Source of the DNA: Diploscapter coronatus
Taxonomy: Eukaryota > Nematoda > Chromadorea > Rhabditida > Rhabditidae
Direction of reading: 5' to 3'
DNA: 64,000 bases
NCBI GenBank assembly: GCA_964036155.1
Contig: OZ038423.1
Location: 59,411,249 to 59,475,248, forward strand
Part shown: piece after piece, positions 24,739 through 37,998 of the stretch
How positions within the stretch are numbered: the first letter of the stretch is position 1
Layout of the letters: each line of letters starts with the position of its first letter
The notes under the pieces: generated by a model
Seen by the model: the letters and a program-made list of their open reading frames with translations, nothing else
What the model was told of the DNA's origin: nothing
Database searches by the model: none
Position numbers and translations under genes: made by a program

Positions 24739-27700
24739 ATGGTCTCCACGCACTCGCAGTACATTACGGATTACTCGAATTCTGCAAACGTAAGCGTTTG
24801 TTTTTCAATTTTATCCTTTTTCTTGCAACGAAAATCCAAAGGTTTGATCCCCATTGCGTATAGAGTGAATCAATTCTTTATGGTCTTTGTCTGAAACGCG
24901 ATAGTAAATCTTCCTCTCAGGCGGGTCTTTGGCATCTCTCTCTCACATGGTAAAAATAGTCATTTGAAAATCGTCTGGAATATTTTCAATCTATCATAAT
25001 TGCCTTGCAAATTATTTTTATCTCACTGTCCATGTGATTAAAAATAGAAATCTAAACCATAAAGCGATCATTTTTGCAACTGCTAGGCTACTATAGGATA
25101 TCTCTTCATATGCTTAGGATAGAAATTATGAAGTCAAGAACCGTCTAGCGTATGATTTGAAAAACTGCCAGAGTTACCGAAAAGCGGTAGGATCTGTGTT
25201 TCCCAGCCCCCTATCACCAATTCACCATTTCGTTTCCGAATTGCGCCATAAATCACTCCAAATTGATGGCCCATTGCTTTGCGCCTCTGCCTTCTTTCAT
25301 ATTTCGAATCACGAATCGCGGCAATACATCTCACGTGTGCGATTTTGCCTGTCTTTAAACGATCTGAAATTTATGATCATCGCGCGCCGTCGAGAGTTAA
25401 ACGCGAAATGCAAAATGCAAGATAATGAGGCGTCGGAAAGTTTCGCAATTTATTGCTTTAATATGTTTAAGTTTAAACTTCCGAACTTTCCATTTAAACC
25501 TGGAATTTAACTTCATCATCTTCATACAAATCTAAACGTAAATTATAGTTTATAGGGTTAAACCTCATGAACTTCGATTTGAATAGGTTGTTCTTGCATT
25601 TCTAATTTGAACTGAAAAAGTCCATGATTCTAAATCTAAATCTTCGGTCTTAAGATCTGAAACTGCTACAATTAATGCTAACGTTGATTGCAAACTTACA
25701 TGCGCTTCAAAACGGCTATAAATCGACATATGAGCTATTAAAATTCGATGTTTTAAATGCAATAAAGCGGGAGAAGATAAGGCCCGAAGGGAGTAATTAG
25801 ACAAGCAAACGCGATTGCGAAAATACGGCACTTAAGCAGCGCTGATTGATGATGTAAGGGGGTGACACTTTTATTTAGCAAAAACGACCATTGTAAAGTG
25901 CGCTCATAAATTACCCATCTCATCTTACCAAATGGTATCTGGTCCATCGGAAATGGTAAGTGGCCTCTTCTAACCATCTTCTTGCTACCAAATGGTATCT
26001 AGTTCAATTTTTCCGATGATAAACGGTATTTCGAAATTCTACGAATCTCCCAAGTTTGGTTCTTCTCACATTTATTCCCAAAGTCTAGTCTACGAACATC
26101 TTTTAGCGATTTTTCTTTTTTTCTAACGATGGAGTGCGTTTGTAGCACAAAGACATTCAGCGTCTTTCGCAGAGAGTCTGGGGGTATTAATCTTGCCGGC
26201 CCGGGGCTGCCTTTAGCACCCTCATTTATCGTCGAAACGATAATAAATCGCTCTCTTTTCTTCTGCCTAAATTCTCCTGAATTTCCGATGCCAGATGCAT
26301 TATTTTTGCTAATGCCATTTTATTTTGATGAAAAGGGGGCGGTGCTAATGTTCTTCGATGATTTTGCATTACACGCATTGTTTTTTCTTATCTGGAAAGT
26401 CTGGTGATCTCTCAGAACTCACTGCTATTTCACAAGAGCATCCCTCTGATGCATGTTGACACACGTGTCGGACAATGATAAATCGCTCGTCCCTTTCTCT
26501 AGCTTCTCTGAGTCTCTCTGGGGATGCAACGCTATTTCTCCCGGGCTAATTTATCTCTATCCTTCTCGGCCTAAGCTCATCAATCTCGGTGTGCCATTGG
26601 CGAGCATTTATCAAAATAAGCTCCGCCCCGTTTTCTTCCAAAATCTCGAGAGAAAGAGTGCACTACATTACAGAAGTGATAAACAACAAAAGTAGCATGA
26701 GTTTTATCAGTTTCTTTTTTCTAATTTAACGCTAAATTCAATGCTAAATTTTGAGTTTTTTTTTTTCTAAATATTATCATTCTTCCCTACCCCTAAAAGA
26801 GGAAATTTACACCCAGCAATCGCGCTTCACTCTTCATCATTTAAGCACGTTTTACGACCGGCTATAATTCTGTGCCGAAACTTCTTCTCGCCCATTCCCT
26901 GCTGCAATAAATCGACTCGAATAGGACTGATTTAATTCTGCGCCGAAATTTTATTCGAATCTTCCTCCGAATTTGATGGGCCCTATAAACGGCGGTTTAA
27001 TGGCTCATTTGGTATATGCGCGTTTCCTTTACATTCATTCCGATTTTCCTATTCTTTGTAGGACAAACTTTTACGGCTGAACGCATAAATCTTATGTATC
27101 AAGCGTAAATATTTCAATTTCTGGTGAATTTTAAACAAGCATGTAGCATAGAATCCGATTTCCGCGATCTTATAGGCTAATGATTCGTGTTAGTTTGAAG
27201 ATTCGGGGGTCGGAGGCGCTAAAACTTTAACGACTCCCCAGCGGCGGCGAGGCTGGGTGCCGAAATACCCATCAAATTCGCGCAAGCAGTCAAACGACTA
27301 CTAACAAACATGACAAGCGGAGAGTAGAGATGCTGAAGGAAGACGAGAGAGGAGGATAATTTATTTTATGACCCTCTTCCACCCTTCTCACCCATTGAAA
27401 TAATTGACATGAGATCTCGTGGATTTCATCACTTCAAATTGGCTTTGTTTTCAGATGGACACTGGAAAGAGCCCTTTGGCGATGCTGGCGAAGACCTGTG
27501 AGACGATCGGTCTGCCTGACACCCCCAACAAGAAGGACAAGAAAGACGTAGGCTTTTCAATTCTTTAAGACTTTAAAGGATCAATTTTAGGACTCCAAGA
27601 AGTCGACTGACACCTCTCCGGCTTCGCTGACCACGAAGAAGGATCGGTCCTCTCCGAAGTCGGCGAAGTCCGTGTCGGAGCCTCTTTCCACGACGTTCCC

Positions 27701-28713
27701 CGGGCTGCCGAAACCTCACCAGATGGCCAACGGTTTCCCAACAGCGTTTCCCTTCTACAACCCGCTGATGACCTACTCAATGCCTCCGTTTGCGACGTTC
27801 CCAGCTCCGTTCATGCCCAGGATGCCTTGTCCAGCGGCCTTGATGCAGAGGTAAGAGATTCTTCGTGGAGATCAACTTTCACGTTTAAATTTAAGACCCT
27901 GCGTGACGCCTGGATGCCCTTCGTGCACGCCGATGCCTCCTGAGATGATGGCTAGCTTCGCCGCACATCCGCTGTTCTCAACCTACGCCAACATGATGCC
28001 CTCTGCCTCGAGGTACGGATGGAGCCCTTAGTTTGGGTTTTAAAGTTCAGTTTCAGCGCCGCAGCTTTGAGCTCCTACCAAGCGCTGCTGGCCCAGTCGA
28101 TGATTCCTTCGACTTCTACTTCGACGACATTTCCCCTATCTCTTCCCTCAGCCTTCCCAACTTCCTTGCCAAGCACTTCCACTCCGACGACCTCGAACGC
28201 AACGCCGAGAGCCACTCCGAAGACTTCCCCGCAGACGAGGCAGCACATCTGCAATTGGATGGTTTCTTCGGGCGTTTGCGGGAAGAAGTTCGACAACGAG
28301 ACGGAGCTCACCAGTCACGTTAAGGTAAACCTACAGAAATTGTCGGATTCTTCGAGGTCTCTAAGTTTCAGGCAGTCCACACTCCCTCTCCGCCATCGTC
28401 GGCGACGTCTGAGACCCCCGAGCGTGCCGTGAAGACTCCGATCGGCCCAATTCGACCCAGTCAGACTCCGACAATGTCCCTGCCCTCGACATCGGCGGTA
28501 TCCCTGACTCCTACCGGCTCCCTGCCGATGTTCAACCGATTCCATCCCTATGCCAAGCCAGTCACCTCGACGCATCTGCCCGTGGCATCCGGCGTTGGAC
28601 TTTTGCCGTCGGGGATTCCGAATCCGGCGGCCGCTGCCGCGATGTTTCAGTTCCCCAACGCGCTCCAGGCCATGTACACTCAGAGACTCATGTCCACCAT
28701 GCCGATGCCTTAG
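24739..28713 (+). CDS. tlp-1: NocA/Elbow-type C2H2 zinc-finger transcription factor, TLP-1-like
   Basis: Six exons: 24739-24789, 27455-27547, 27591-27850, 27896-28012, 28057-28324, 28372-28713; 376 aa. Near the N-terminus is the conserved block SPLAMLAKTCETIGLPD, the NET-family (Noc, Elbow, NLZ, TLP-1) motif. Proline/methionine-rich low-complexity stretches follow, then one atypical C2H2 finger: CNWMVSSGVCGKKFDNETEL then TSHVKAVH. Its second His is encoded by the next exon. The C-terminus ends QRLMSTMPMP, with AAAAAMFQFPNALQAMY before it. C. elegans TLP-1 acts in the nucleus in asymmetric division and male tail-tip shaping. The first intron of 2.7 kb is by far the longest here and may hold enhancers. 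The exon 1 start is supported by the acceptor at about 24679; translation could instead start at the ATG of exon 2. Confidence 0.88.
24790..27454. other. Long first intron of tlp-1
   Basis: 2665 nt, about 30 times the typical intron here. It contains ACCAAATGGTATCT words at 25929 and 25988 and AT-rich sequence; no exon or RNA gene was recognised. Its unusual length in a developmental transcription factor makes regulatory content plausible. Confidence 0.5.
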
Positions 28714-31700
28714 TTTGAGGTCGGAATTTTGTTAGTCTTATTTCTCGTAGACTTCTCTTGACCCCGACAGACCCCTACTATATCTGTCGTCTTCTTGTGC
28801 TACGCTTGCCTTCTCATAATTCACCGAGTATATGATGTCTAAGTTTACTCTTATTACAAGAGACGGGTTGGCTACAGGTATCTAAATTGAATATTCTCAG
28901 AGCCATGAAACTTCGCGCAAAATTCACTCTTAAATCCGAATCTTTCTGAATTGCATTCGCTCTCAACCTCCTTCATTCACTGCATTTTCCTACTGCTCCA
29001 AGTATATTGAATATTACGAGTTTGAAAGTTGCTTCTAAGTTAAAACTCTTGAATTTTTGCCTTGTGCTTTGAGAATACTTGTACAAATTCTGATTGTTGT
29101 TTCAATAAATTTATTTCTCTATTCAAGTATACTGTATTTTGATCACACAACATAATAACCGTTTTATGCTCGATAGTAAACGTGAAAATCCGCAACTTCG
29201 TTGACAACCATTCGACGAATCTGTGTTAATTATCCGTTTTTATGCTTGCGTTTTTATAGTGTCACACTGATCCAGTCAGCCCTTTGTGAAAGTCGTTTAA
29301 CGCATTAATTACCGCTGTCCTTCACTTTATGCCGTGGGAACTGACACCAGCAGAAGTGGGCGGAGCTAGACTTGCCGAAAGGAAATTCACCCGCACGGTC
29401 ACTATAAAGATGAAGATGAGTATCTTTATGGCGTCGGAAAACTAATATCATCGTGCGAGCGCGACACTCAAGATATTTATCACAAAGGAGGAATGCAAAT
29501 ATCATTATCTCGATGCCTGATACAGTACAGTTTCAAGTATCGTGTGTCGTATAAAATCTGTGCTAAACCGTTTGTCTATACTTAAGTATTGTCGGAATGC
29601 GATTGTGATTTGCTTGAGAAGAATATAACGAGAAGGACAGCAGCCAGGCAGTCAGGCAAGCAGCATTTTGATGTATCGGTGACGGGCGGAATGATGAATG
29701 GGGCTGTGGAAGATGGAATGGAAGGAAGGGATGGGAGAATGAAGGATCGACATCTTCGATGAAGAAAGGAGAGGGAGAGAGGAGCAGTCGAAAACAGACA
29801 TAAATGATACATCAACGATAAATCAGGCTGATAAAGAACTGATTCCGCGATCGACCCAAGACTGATTTTGATGAAGATCAGCTTTATCTCATGACTCTCC
29901 TGATAAAGGGTCACAAAATGGACCGAAACAAGTACCATATAATCATGCTTTTGATACAATGACTAAAACATGAGCACGAAGATTCAATTCTTGATCTGTT
30001 ATCATCAATCCGCGGCGAAAATAGACTAAAATACACACTTCCAAAAGGGTTGTAAAAATCGGAATTCAATGAATGAACGACGAACGCACACGATTGTCGT
30101 AGGTTTCCAGCTCACTATTGAAATATCGTTAACCCTGTGCGCCACTATGCGAGACCTTTTTCGCAATGTTCTTGATAGAAACGATTGGTTGCTCCACAAA
30201 ATAGGATAAACGAGTGGAGAGAAGTTTCGGCAATGAGCAGCAATCTTTACGACTAATCGTAACATTTGCTTTTTGTTTACTGAAATTCTAATTTCGACGA
30301 TTTTTTCTTTCTTTTTTTAATTTTGATTTTCGTCCATTTTCGCCGGAGACGGATGACACCTTCTCAAACTGAACAATATCAGCCTTCTTCAAGATCTCCT
30401 CGACAGTATCAATCGACTCACTATGTTCAGATATATTATGCTATTCAGATACCATTTCAATGCCCGCATGCAACGGATATCGTCTGTGCGGTACGACGGT
30501 TGCATCACAGTGTCAGCGTTGTCGTTGCTGCAGATCAAAGGCCCACCGAACACGCCATCCATCACCCAACTCGAATGGCCCATTGTCACACATCACTCAT
30601 CCGGCCCAGAGGGGGAGGGAGGGTATCTTAGTCTCATACCCCCTCTCCTCTCTCCTTTTCCCATCTCCTCCATTCTCTAATTTGTGATTAATAACCGTCT
30701 CCCCTTTCTTTTCTGTTTTAGTCCTCCTCTCAGCGATACGCATCTATCTTCTGCATAAAGAGGATGCAATAAATCCGAGATAGAGAAAAACTTAGCAAAA
30801 ATAGGCCTATTTCAGGAGGCGAGGTGTCAAATAGGGGTTTTGACAGGAAGTTGTCAGTAATTTACGCGTCTGAGGAGTATTTTTATCCGATTTTTTGCTA
30901 GTTGAAATAGATCTTAGGGATTTTGCGATGTTTGCAAAACACTACATGTCGCTGATGGATGATCGGTCTTGCTCAATCACTGGTCTCTGCGTCTCTAACA
31001 TCCCATACTTAATCATTGTTTCATTGTTTAGACCCTAGCCAGCTTAATTTATCTCCTTTCGTATTTCACTGACAATCATAAATACAGCCGGGACGCGCGA
31101 GAAGATAGGGCCATAAATTAGTGGAGAAATGTGAAAAAGACGAAGGAAGGCAAATTTCAAATCAAAGAGACGCAGCAAAGGCGAATGATATATGGACAAA
31201 TGTAGAAGCGGGTGCAGTTAAAAGTGGGGAAGGCGAAGAAGAATGACGGACCGAGGGACCGCCGACTAATCATAACTAATGGCGTAGTCGGTTGCATCTC
31301 GGCAAAAAACGAGAATTTTTACAAAACTTATAGCTCAATTCCATCCTGAAGAACGATCTTTCCAAAATTACACAATTAATCACCCTAGCAGTTGAGTTAT
31401 CAGACCATAAAACTTATTCAATTTTACGACATTTCTAAAGGCTACACGCGGAAACGCAATGAATTCCTTTGGATTTTCGCATTGTGGTCTCACATAAAAT
31501 TCCGCCTCATTTCTATGTGATTCCCTCACATTGGCCAGGACAAATGGTCCATGATATTTGAATCTCTCTCGGCCAATAATGAAGGATAGCAGTTGAAAAC
31601 CGGATCGGATGTTTTGACAAGTCGCATTTTCGAACAAAGGAGGCGTATTTTCTATGGATAGGCTCTATGAGCCGCAGAAATAGCGAAATCTATACAAATT

Positions 31701-34700
31701 TTCGAGGAATTTTGTTATATTTTGAAGAAATCCAGAAAATCGCGATTTTTTCATGAAACACAAAACTTTCGATGAATGAATCAAGTCATCAATCATCGTT
31801 CTTTTCATCACCGAGTTTTCCAGCAATTAGGTCGAGCGTTTTGATGATGCAAATAGTCGCGATTAAAACCATGTTCAGACTTTGCAAAATTCGAGGAAAA
31901 TGCAGACCTGCGACACGCGGTTCGTTCATTCGTTTCCTGTTTACAGTACCTAGACACTCTGAGTCACGTAATGAAAGTGTAAACTCTATTGGGGAAGGTG
32001 ATAAATTTATCGCCCCAATCATTGATAGTCAGTGAAGAGTGACGCGAAGTCTTTACATCATTCAAATTGAAGTTCAAGGGGTTTTATATTCATTTTATGG
32101 GGTCTTATATAGAAGAAATAAAACTGATCTTCATAATAACACAACGTAAAATGGAATTTTATGAAGTTAAAGTAGTTTTCGGGCTTCAACATATTTATAC
32201 TTTAGGGGTTCTTGTATTTCCATTTATATAGAATGCACTGTTTTCTTGTATATGTGTATATGTCGTGTCCGCATCGCGTAATCAATCAAACGACCCAAAG
32301 ATGCGCCTTCAGGGAGAAGCGACAAGCGACATGACAATGACAGGGAAATAGCATTGAATTTTTAGAGAGAGAGAAAAGAAAATGACACGATGTCGATTTT
32401 TATCGCCCTTATATAGAAAATCTTCACTAAATCTAGGTGGACCTGAAAATTCGAAAAATCTAAGAACTTGGGAAAAAGCTGATCTTTATACCTAAAAAGT
32501 GAAAGTTTAGAATAGTTGAATTGATTTCTGATAGAAATTCTTTTAGTTCCAAGCTTAATATGGAATTTAGAAGCTATCTTTGCCGGGGGTGTTGACGGGT
32601 CGAAACATTTCGACCCCAACCCGACCCGAAATTTCGGATCGGAGTCAACATCCCTGATTTTCACCATGGAAAAGTGAAACTTCCGATTTTTTCGTGCGGA
32701 TCGACATATTTTTTGCCCTCTATCTGATATGATGAATGCTATAGCGCCCTAAAAAGGGGACTGTCAGAAACAATCACCCGATTGATACATCATCTTAGAA
32801 TAACATTGATGAAGATGGGATGAGGGAGAGAAAGACGAAAAACCGGCTGGCGTACTTGAGAGGGACTGCATTGTGAAATAAGACGATAATGTGTCGTGAC
32901 AAATGACGAGTAAAATGTGCCTTACCATTGCGAATTCAAATGTAGGTCCCGCCCTCTTTTATGTGCTCTTCAAAATGGGATATTTTACATGTAAAAGTTG
33001 TTATTTTGAAGATAATATTTAGAAGATTGATATTTTATCATCATTTTGATAGGAGTGACAATCATTCTTCCATCATAACCGATCACTTTATCGCAAATAA
33101 CGCATCAATTACCCGTTTCCCTTCTTTGCCCACTTTGTTTATCTAACTTTTTTCTTCTTAATGGAGAAAAGAATTCGATATGGCCTGCAAAATATTTGAA
33201 ATTAAAAATTCGAATCATGATTTTCTTTGTTGAAATTGTCACATTGGCGTCAGTTGTCTCTGAATTCCAAGTTAATATATGAAATGATGGATCGAATTAA
33301 TGGATCTATGATGGATTAAGCACATCATATCCCCCGATTTTGAGTGATTAAGATTAATCACTTATACTTCCGGATATATGAAATGCAAAATTTCATCTCT
33401 ATACTTATCATGTTTTCCAATTTTCTGCGACCGTCAGACAACTTCCGATTCGTTTTAACAGTGACGAATGATCAGAATTTCGGGGAACAATAAATCAAAA
33501 CGCCGGTCTCAAAAATAGGCCCCATTTTGGGTGCGTAATGGTTTCGTTAAGTTATCAATCAACTCTCATCATTTAAGTGTGTTCCAAGATAATTCTGTAA
33601 AGCTCGTCTAATTTTCTTGAGGAAAGGGGGTGGCTTTTATAATTTTCTAAAAGTGTCCCCGTTTTGGTACGACAAAGGTATAAGGTATCACGATCATCAA
33701 CTTATCAATCATGCACCCAATTATTTTGCAGTTTTTGCTATCAAACAGACAAAACGGAGATTCGAATATAAATCATCGGGAAGTAAGTGAGAGGGCTAGC
33801 CTTCCGAAGTGACAACCAACTATGGTGATGCAGGGCAAAAATAGTCGACTGCATAACTATCAAAATGATATATTGCCCTGATGTGAAGTGATGGCAAGAA
33901 TCATTGCAGCTATCATTGATAACAACAAAATGAAAAGGGAAGAAAAAGAAGAAGAAGAAGTGAATTGTAATCATGAATGATTTTGATTCACTCAAAATAA
34001 TATGACAATAATGTTTATTTATAATTAAGTAAATGCAATATCCAGCCTAGATAGTTTAAAAATCTAGAGAACCTATAAAGGGCTCATATTTCATATTTAA
34101 GATATTATAACTTAAACTTCAATCGGATTCAGATATTGAGATCTAACATAGGAATAAGATTCTTGAAATCTCTCATCATCTAAATTTTTGATTTATGCAT
34201 TTCCATAGATGAATTCCGAAAATCCGGGGAGAAGATGATCATAAATAAAAACGCGCGATGAGGAGGATCTAATGATATATGGCAGTTGGGAGATAAGAGG
34301 CGATATTCCCTGATATCGCCCCAAAAATGGGAGCACAGCGGGGGTTTCTAAAGATCTAAATCTAAAATGAGGCAATCTGAAATAGGTCGGTATATATCCG
34401 GAGGGGAATAACTGTAGTTATCGTATCTTTCACGGTATATTATATAATAACTTTTCCTAAGTTTCAATTTAAAAAAAGAACGAAATGATGCAGTTATATT
34501 GAATCACCGTATCTTTGCAGTACGTTTTTTCATACTTAATCGAAATTTTTGAGAATACATTTGATTATCATATCACTTGACAGTACAATCTGCCATAAAT
34601 TGCTCATTTTTGAGAGCCTAGAGTAGTTTAAACCTCATCTGAAAACCCGAAATTCATTTCATTTGACCTCTACAATGTCTGCTCCAGACATTTGGATCAT

Positions 34701-35594
34701 AAATAACTCATCCTCCTATTCCTTTCCCCCATACAGGTAATTATTACACTGAATTATATACCCCGCTCTTTTCGGGATGATTTATAATTTAGCGGCCTAT
34801 AGTAAATAAAAGACGCCAAATTTATGCATTTTCTCTGAGAATGTCGTTTTATTTTACCGTAAATTTTGGATTCAAGAAGAAAAATTATGAGGGCTTTTGA
34901 CGTGGCCGATAATTCAAATGTATCTCTTTAGATTATAATCAAAAGAGGGATTTCATATATATTCTCTAATATTGAGGGATATATGAAATCTCGAGATTAT
35001 CTATAAATCGCGATACATCGTGAAATCTGTCATTCGTTTCTTTGTCGTCTCTCCGAAATTAATTATATCTCGCTTTTTTTTTCTAAATACAGATTAAATC
35101 GACACGTCGGTAACAGAAACATAGGAAAATTGATCCTTGACATGAGATTTGCAGATTTGAATGAATAACGTTCCTGTCTTTCAGAAAATGAATGGATAAA
35201 TCCATAAATTTCACACATCCTGCAAAAACCTAATTAAATAATACATTTTCTTCAAAATAAATTTATTTTTCAGGAAAAATAAAGCGAACACTGGAATGTA
35301 CACGTAATGATTAAGGACCTGCACGTTTTGGCAATGGTATCTTGACACGAAATAAATTAAATTGGAATTGAGTTTTTTTTACAAATAAAGCATTCATTTT
35401 AAATAAATAAATTTGAGGACCAAGTTTAATGCACTTGTGGCTGGAGTCCAAAATGAATAAGTTATAGTAATTTTTAGAGGAGTTAAAGTAGTTCCTTTTG
35501 GAATCTGCAGTATATTCTATGATAAACTAAAGTATTTTAGAAGAGATACAGTAATCCTTCCATCGTCGTCGTCTTCGGATTCAGATGACCCTTA
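28714..35594. other. Large intergenic region between tlp-1 and alg-14
   Basis: About 6.9 kb with no supported coding exon. Candidate polyadenylation AATAAA for tlp-1 is at 29104-29109. Many GATAA/TTATC and ATCAAT/ATTGAT words occur. Dispersed motifs are seen at 29866-29890, 32119-32137 and 32471-32490 (GCTGATCTTC family) and at 33375 and 34951-34992 (CATATATCC family). A short palindromic element is at 32585-32654. Confidence 0.45.
32585..32654. repeat. Short palindromic element with GGGTGTTGAC / GTCAACATCCC ends
   Basis: The ends are inverted copies of each other and the interior holds the palindrome GGGTCGAAACATTTCGACCC. Total about 70 bp, richer in GC than its surroundings. Probably a decayed hairpin element. 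Confidence 0.6.
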
Positions 35595-37533
35595 TCAGGT
35601 CGACGTCGCGGATTCAGACGCCATGTCGCCGATGTACGTTGTCCTGGGATAGAGATGCTTCAGTTGGGGCCACTGCACGATCACATTGTCCGCTAGACCG
35701 GAATAGTAGAGAATCGAAGCTGAAAACTTGCATTAAGAAAATCTTTGATTTTCTGGATCAAAATATTACAAAATAAAGATAATTTTTATAGGTTTTCTAA
35801 GTAAAATATTCTGGATCAAAGTATAAAAAATGCATTTTAAATGTTTTTCGCATTTTTTAAAATAAAAGTTTATAAAATAAAATAAAAACTACCCGACATC
35901 GACAGTTTTTCGACCCGGCAAATCGACTCCTCGTAGATGATTTTCGTGTCCCTCAGTCTAAGCATGTCAAGAATTGCTGCGGCCAAAGCTACTGGAATGC
36001 AAGTGCCCGGCCCGTTCAGAAGCAGAAGGTCGGGGCTGAAATGTACATTTTTAACAAGCAAACCTATTTGAAGTAAGGTATATTTGATTTTTATATTTTT
36101 ATTTTAAAAAAAATTGCTTACTTAGCCTTCCAAACGGCAAAACCGGCATAGTAGAATGCATTGATGGTGGTGAAAACTGATGAAAAATAGTCCTGTCCGA
36201 CCTCCCTGCAATCAGATTCACTTATTTATTTTAAAGAAAATCTCAAACCTGGATTAAAAACATTTAGTGACGCGGCATTTTAACCCCGGAATTAATTTTA
36301 GGGTTGGACTTGATTGTTTTTGTTTATTTGAATATTTTAATACCTGCTGCGTGGAATTCGAACGATGTCGAACTCGCCGGCGCCCAAGTCCTGTTCGTGC
36401 TCGATTACCTGCAATTTTTAAGCAAAATCTAAACAGATTTGACCTTTTTATGAATATTACTTTAAAAAAAGAAGTTATTTTTTCCAAACAAACTCCGAAA
36501 AATTTGTGCAGTCGGCTAGAAAATGATAATTTATGAACTCATAAGGTACTGATTTCTCTGATTTAAAAGAAACATTAAAAATCCCCACTTAGGCAGGGCT
36601 TAAGCCAAATCTCCCTCCGTGTCCCTTCAAGTCAAAATTTCTGCTAAAATCATGTTGCGCACTCCCCTATGTCTCAGCCTTCCATAGAAAAATTTAGATT
36701 TGAGTACCTCCCTCCCCTATTATTCTTCGTTCTGACTGAAAGTTTGAGCAAGTCTGAAAAATCTCACTTTTTGCTGACTCATCTGGTCGGTTTCAGCGAT
36801 GACGTAGATCCTCGGGGAGTAGGCGTCGTTCATCTCCTTCAGCAGATTGATCATTTCGGTCGTATGGCCGCCCGAACCCATCACGCAACAAAGTCGAACT
36901 TTGTTTAGCTGAAATTTTTAAATGTTTAAAATCTACAGTAGTCTGTATTTAAAAATCATCGTTTTCAGCAATTATAATTTTTTGGTAATTCAAAAACCAC
37001 GCAACTTGATGAAGTAGTATGCAAAACTAGGGTCTTTCCCTATATTTCTCCATCACTATATACTATTTTGCAAATTTGCAAGATGTGCGGCTACGCAGTT
37101 CGTTATATTTGTAAAATATTGTAGTTTATTTCTTTTCGCCCTCATAGATTTTTTTCTCCCTAGCTTCATTCTTTCTCCGATTTCTCTCAGAAATCGTCGA
37201 GCTGTTTTATCAAATCGATAAACTTTCATCAGTATCGCATTATCGTCATGTTAGGTAGTTTTTCGCTTTACTAATCCCGACTGAAACTACTCTCAGTCGC
37301 ACACACGATTTTCAGATACCCTAGTTATTTTTCGAAAAAGGCATAGGAATGTTAGCTTCAAATACTCGAAAAATATGTGATTGTTAGAAAAATAAAATGT
37401 ATAAGTTCTTAAAATCCTCAACCTTTCGCGTAGAGCGATTGGAGTGTCTGACGATGTAGGTGAGATAGCCAGTGATCAGAAAGACGCCCCACAAAATGAA
37501 CGCCACCGCGCAGAAGAATACGAAAAAGCCCAT
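35595..37533 (-). CDS. alg-14: ALG14, UDP-GlcNAc transferase membrane subunit
   Basis: Six exons on the minus strand: 37423-37533, 36768-36908, 36344-36408, 36122-36205, 35893-36035, 35595-35719; 222 aa, the normal ALG14 length. The N-terminus is one hydrophobic segment (FFVFFCAVAFILWGVFLITG), the ER membrane anchor. Family blocks: CCVMGSGGHTTEMINLLK, YVIAETDQMS, EFDIVRIPRSREVGQDYFSS, PDLLLLNGPGTCIPVALAA, IIYEESICRVEKLSMSG and DNVIVQWPQL. With ALG13 it forms the enzyme that adds the second GlcNAc to dolichol-PP-GlcNAc on the cytosolic face of the ER, an early step of N-glycan assembly. The ATG follows a TTTTTCAG acceptor by 2 nt. Divergent from spt-5, 465 bp apart. Confidence 0.95.
36588..36722. 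repeat. Dispersed repeat in alg-14 intron (copy 2)
   Basis: Shares in the same order with 1579-1690 the blocks GGCAGGGCTTAAGCCA and CATAGAAAAATTTAGATTTG followed by AGTACCTCCCTCCCCT. Diverged copy of the element in the vps-26 intron. Confidence 0.5.
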
Positions 37534-37998
37534 TTCTGAAAAATATAAATTTCTAAAAATAAAAAATCCAAATTTCAAATTCCTTGGAAAGTCATTTTTT
37601 TTTCATTTTCATCAAAATTGTCTTGTTTCAAAAAAAAGTAGATGAACTTTCCAAAAAAAGCTTGGATTACGAAAAAATTCGAAAACAACGCGATGGAATT
37701 GCACTGGATTCAGATGGGCTTTCACGCGCTAAATGCAGTGCGCTTTTTTATTTTCATTTTATTCTCATTTGATTTTTCCTTATTTATCGATTATTTTTCG
37801 GGGTGATTTCTTCGATTTTTCTTGATCAGTAACTTGCTGGACTACTTCTTATAAGTTTCCCATAGCGAAACTTACGAAAAGCGTTCTTGAGTATTTGATA
37901 TTCGTGCTTAAAAATCGAGTACTCTCACTTTTTAATTTCTTGGTTTTCGAATTTTTACCGATTTTTTCAAAGCTAAAAATTTCAGAAAGCCCACCAAG
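37534..37998. other. Divergent promoter region alg-14 / spt-5
   Basis: 465 bp between two divergent ATGs. Trans-splice-like acceptors lie at both ends: 37536-37541 for alg-14 (reverse strand) and 37981-37985 for spt-5. No repeat recognised. Confidence 0.5.

Noticed and set aside
29582..29959. 125-codon open frame on the minus strand
   Set aside because: Falls in a purine-rich stretch read as Ser/Leu/Pro; no domain and no supporting splice sites.
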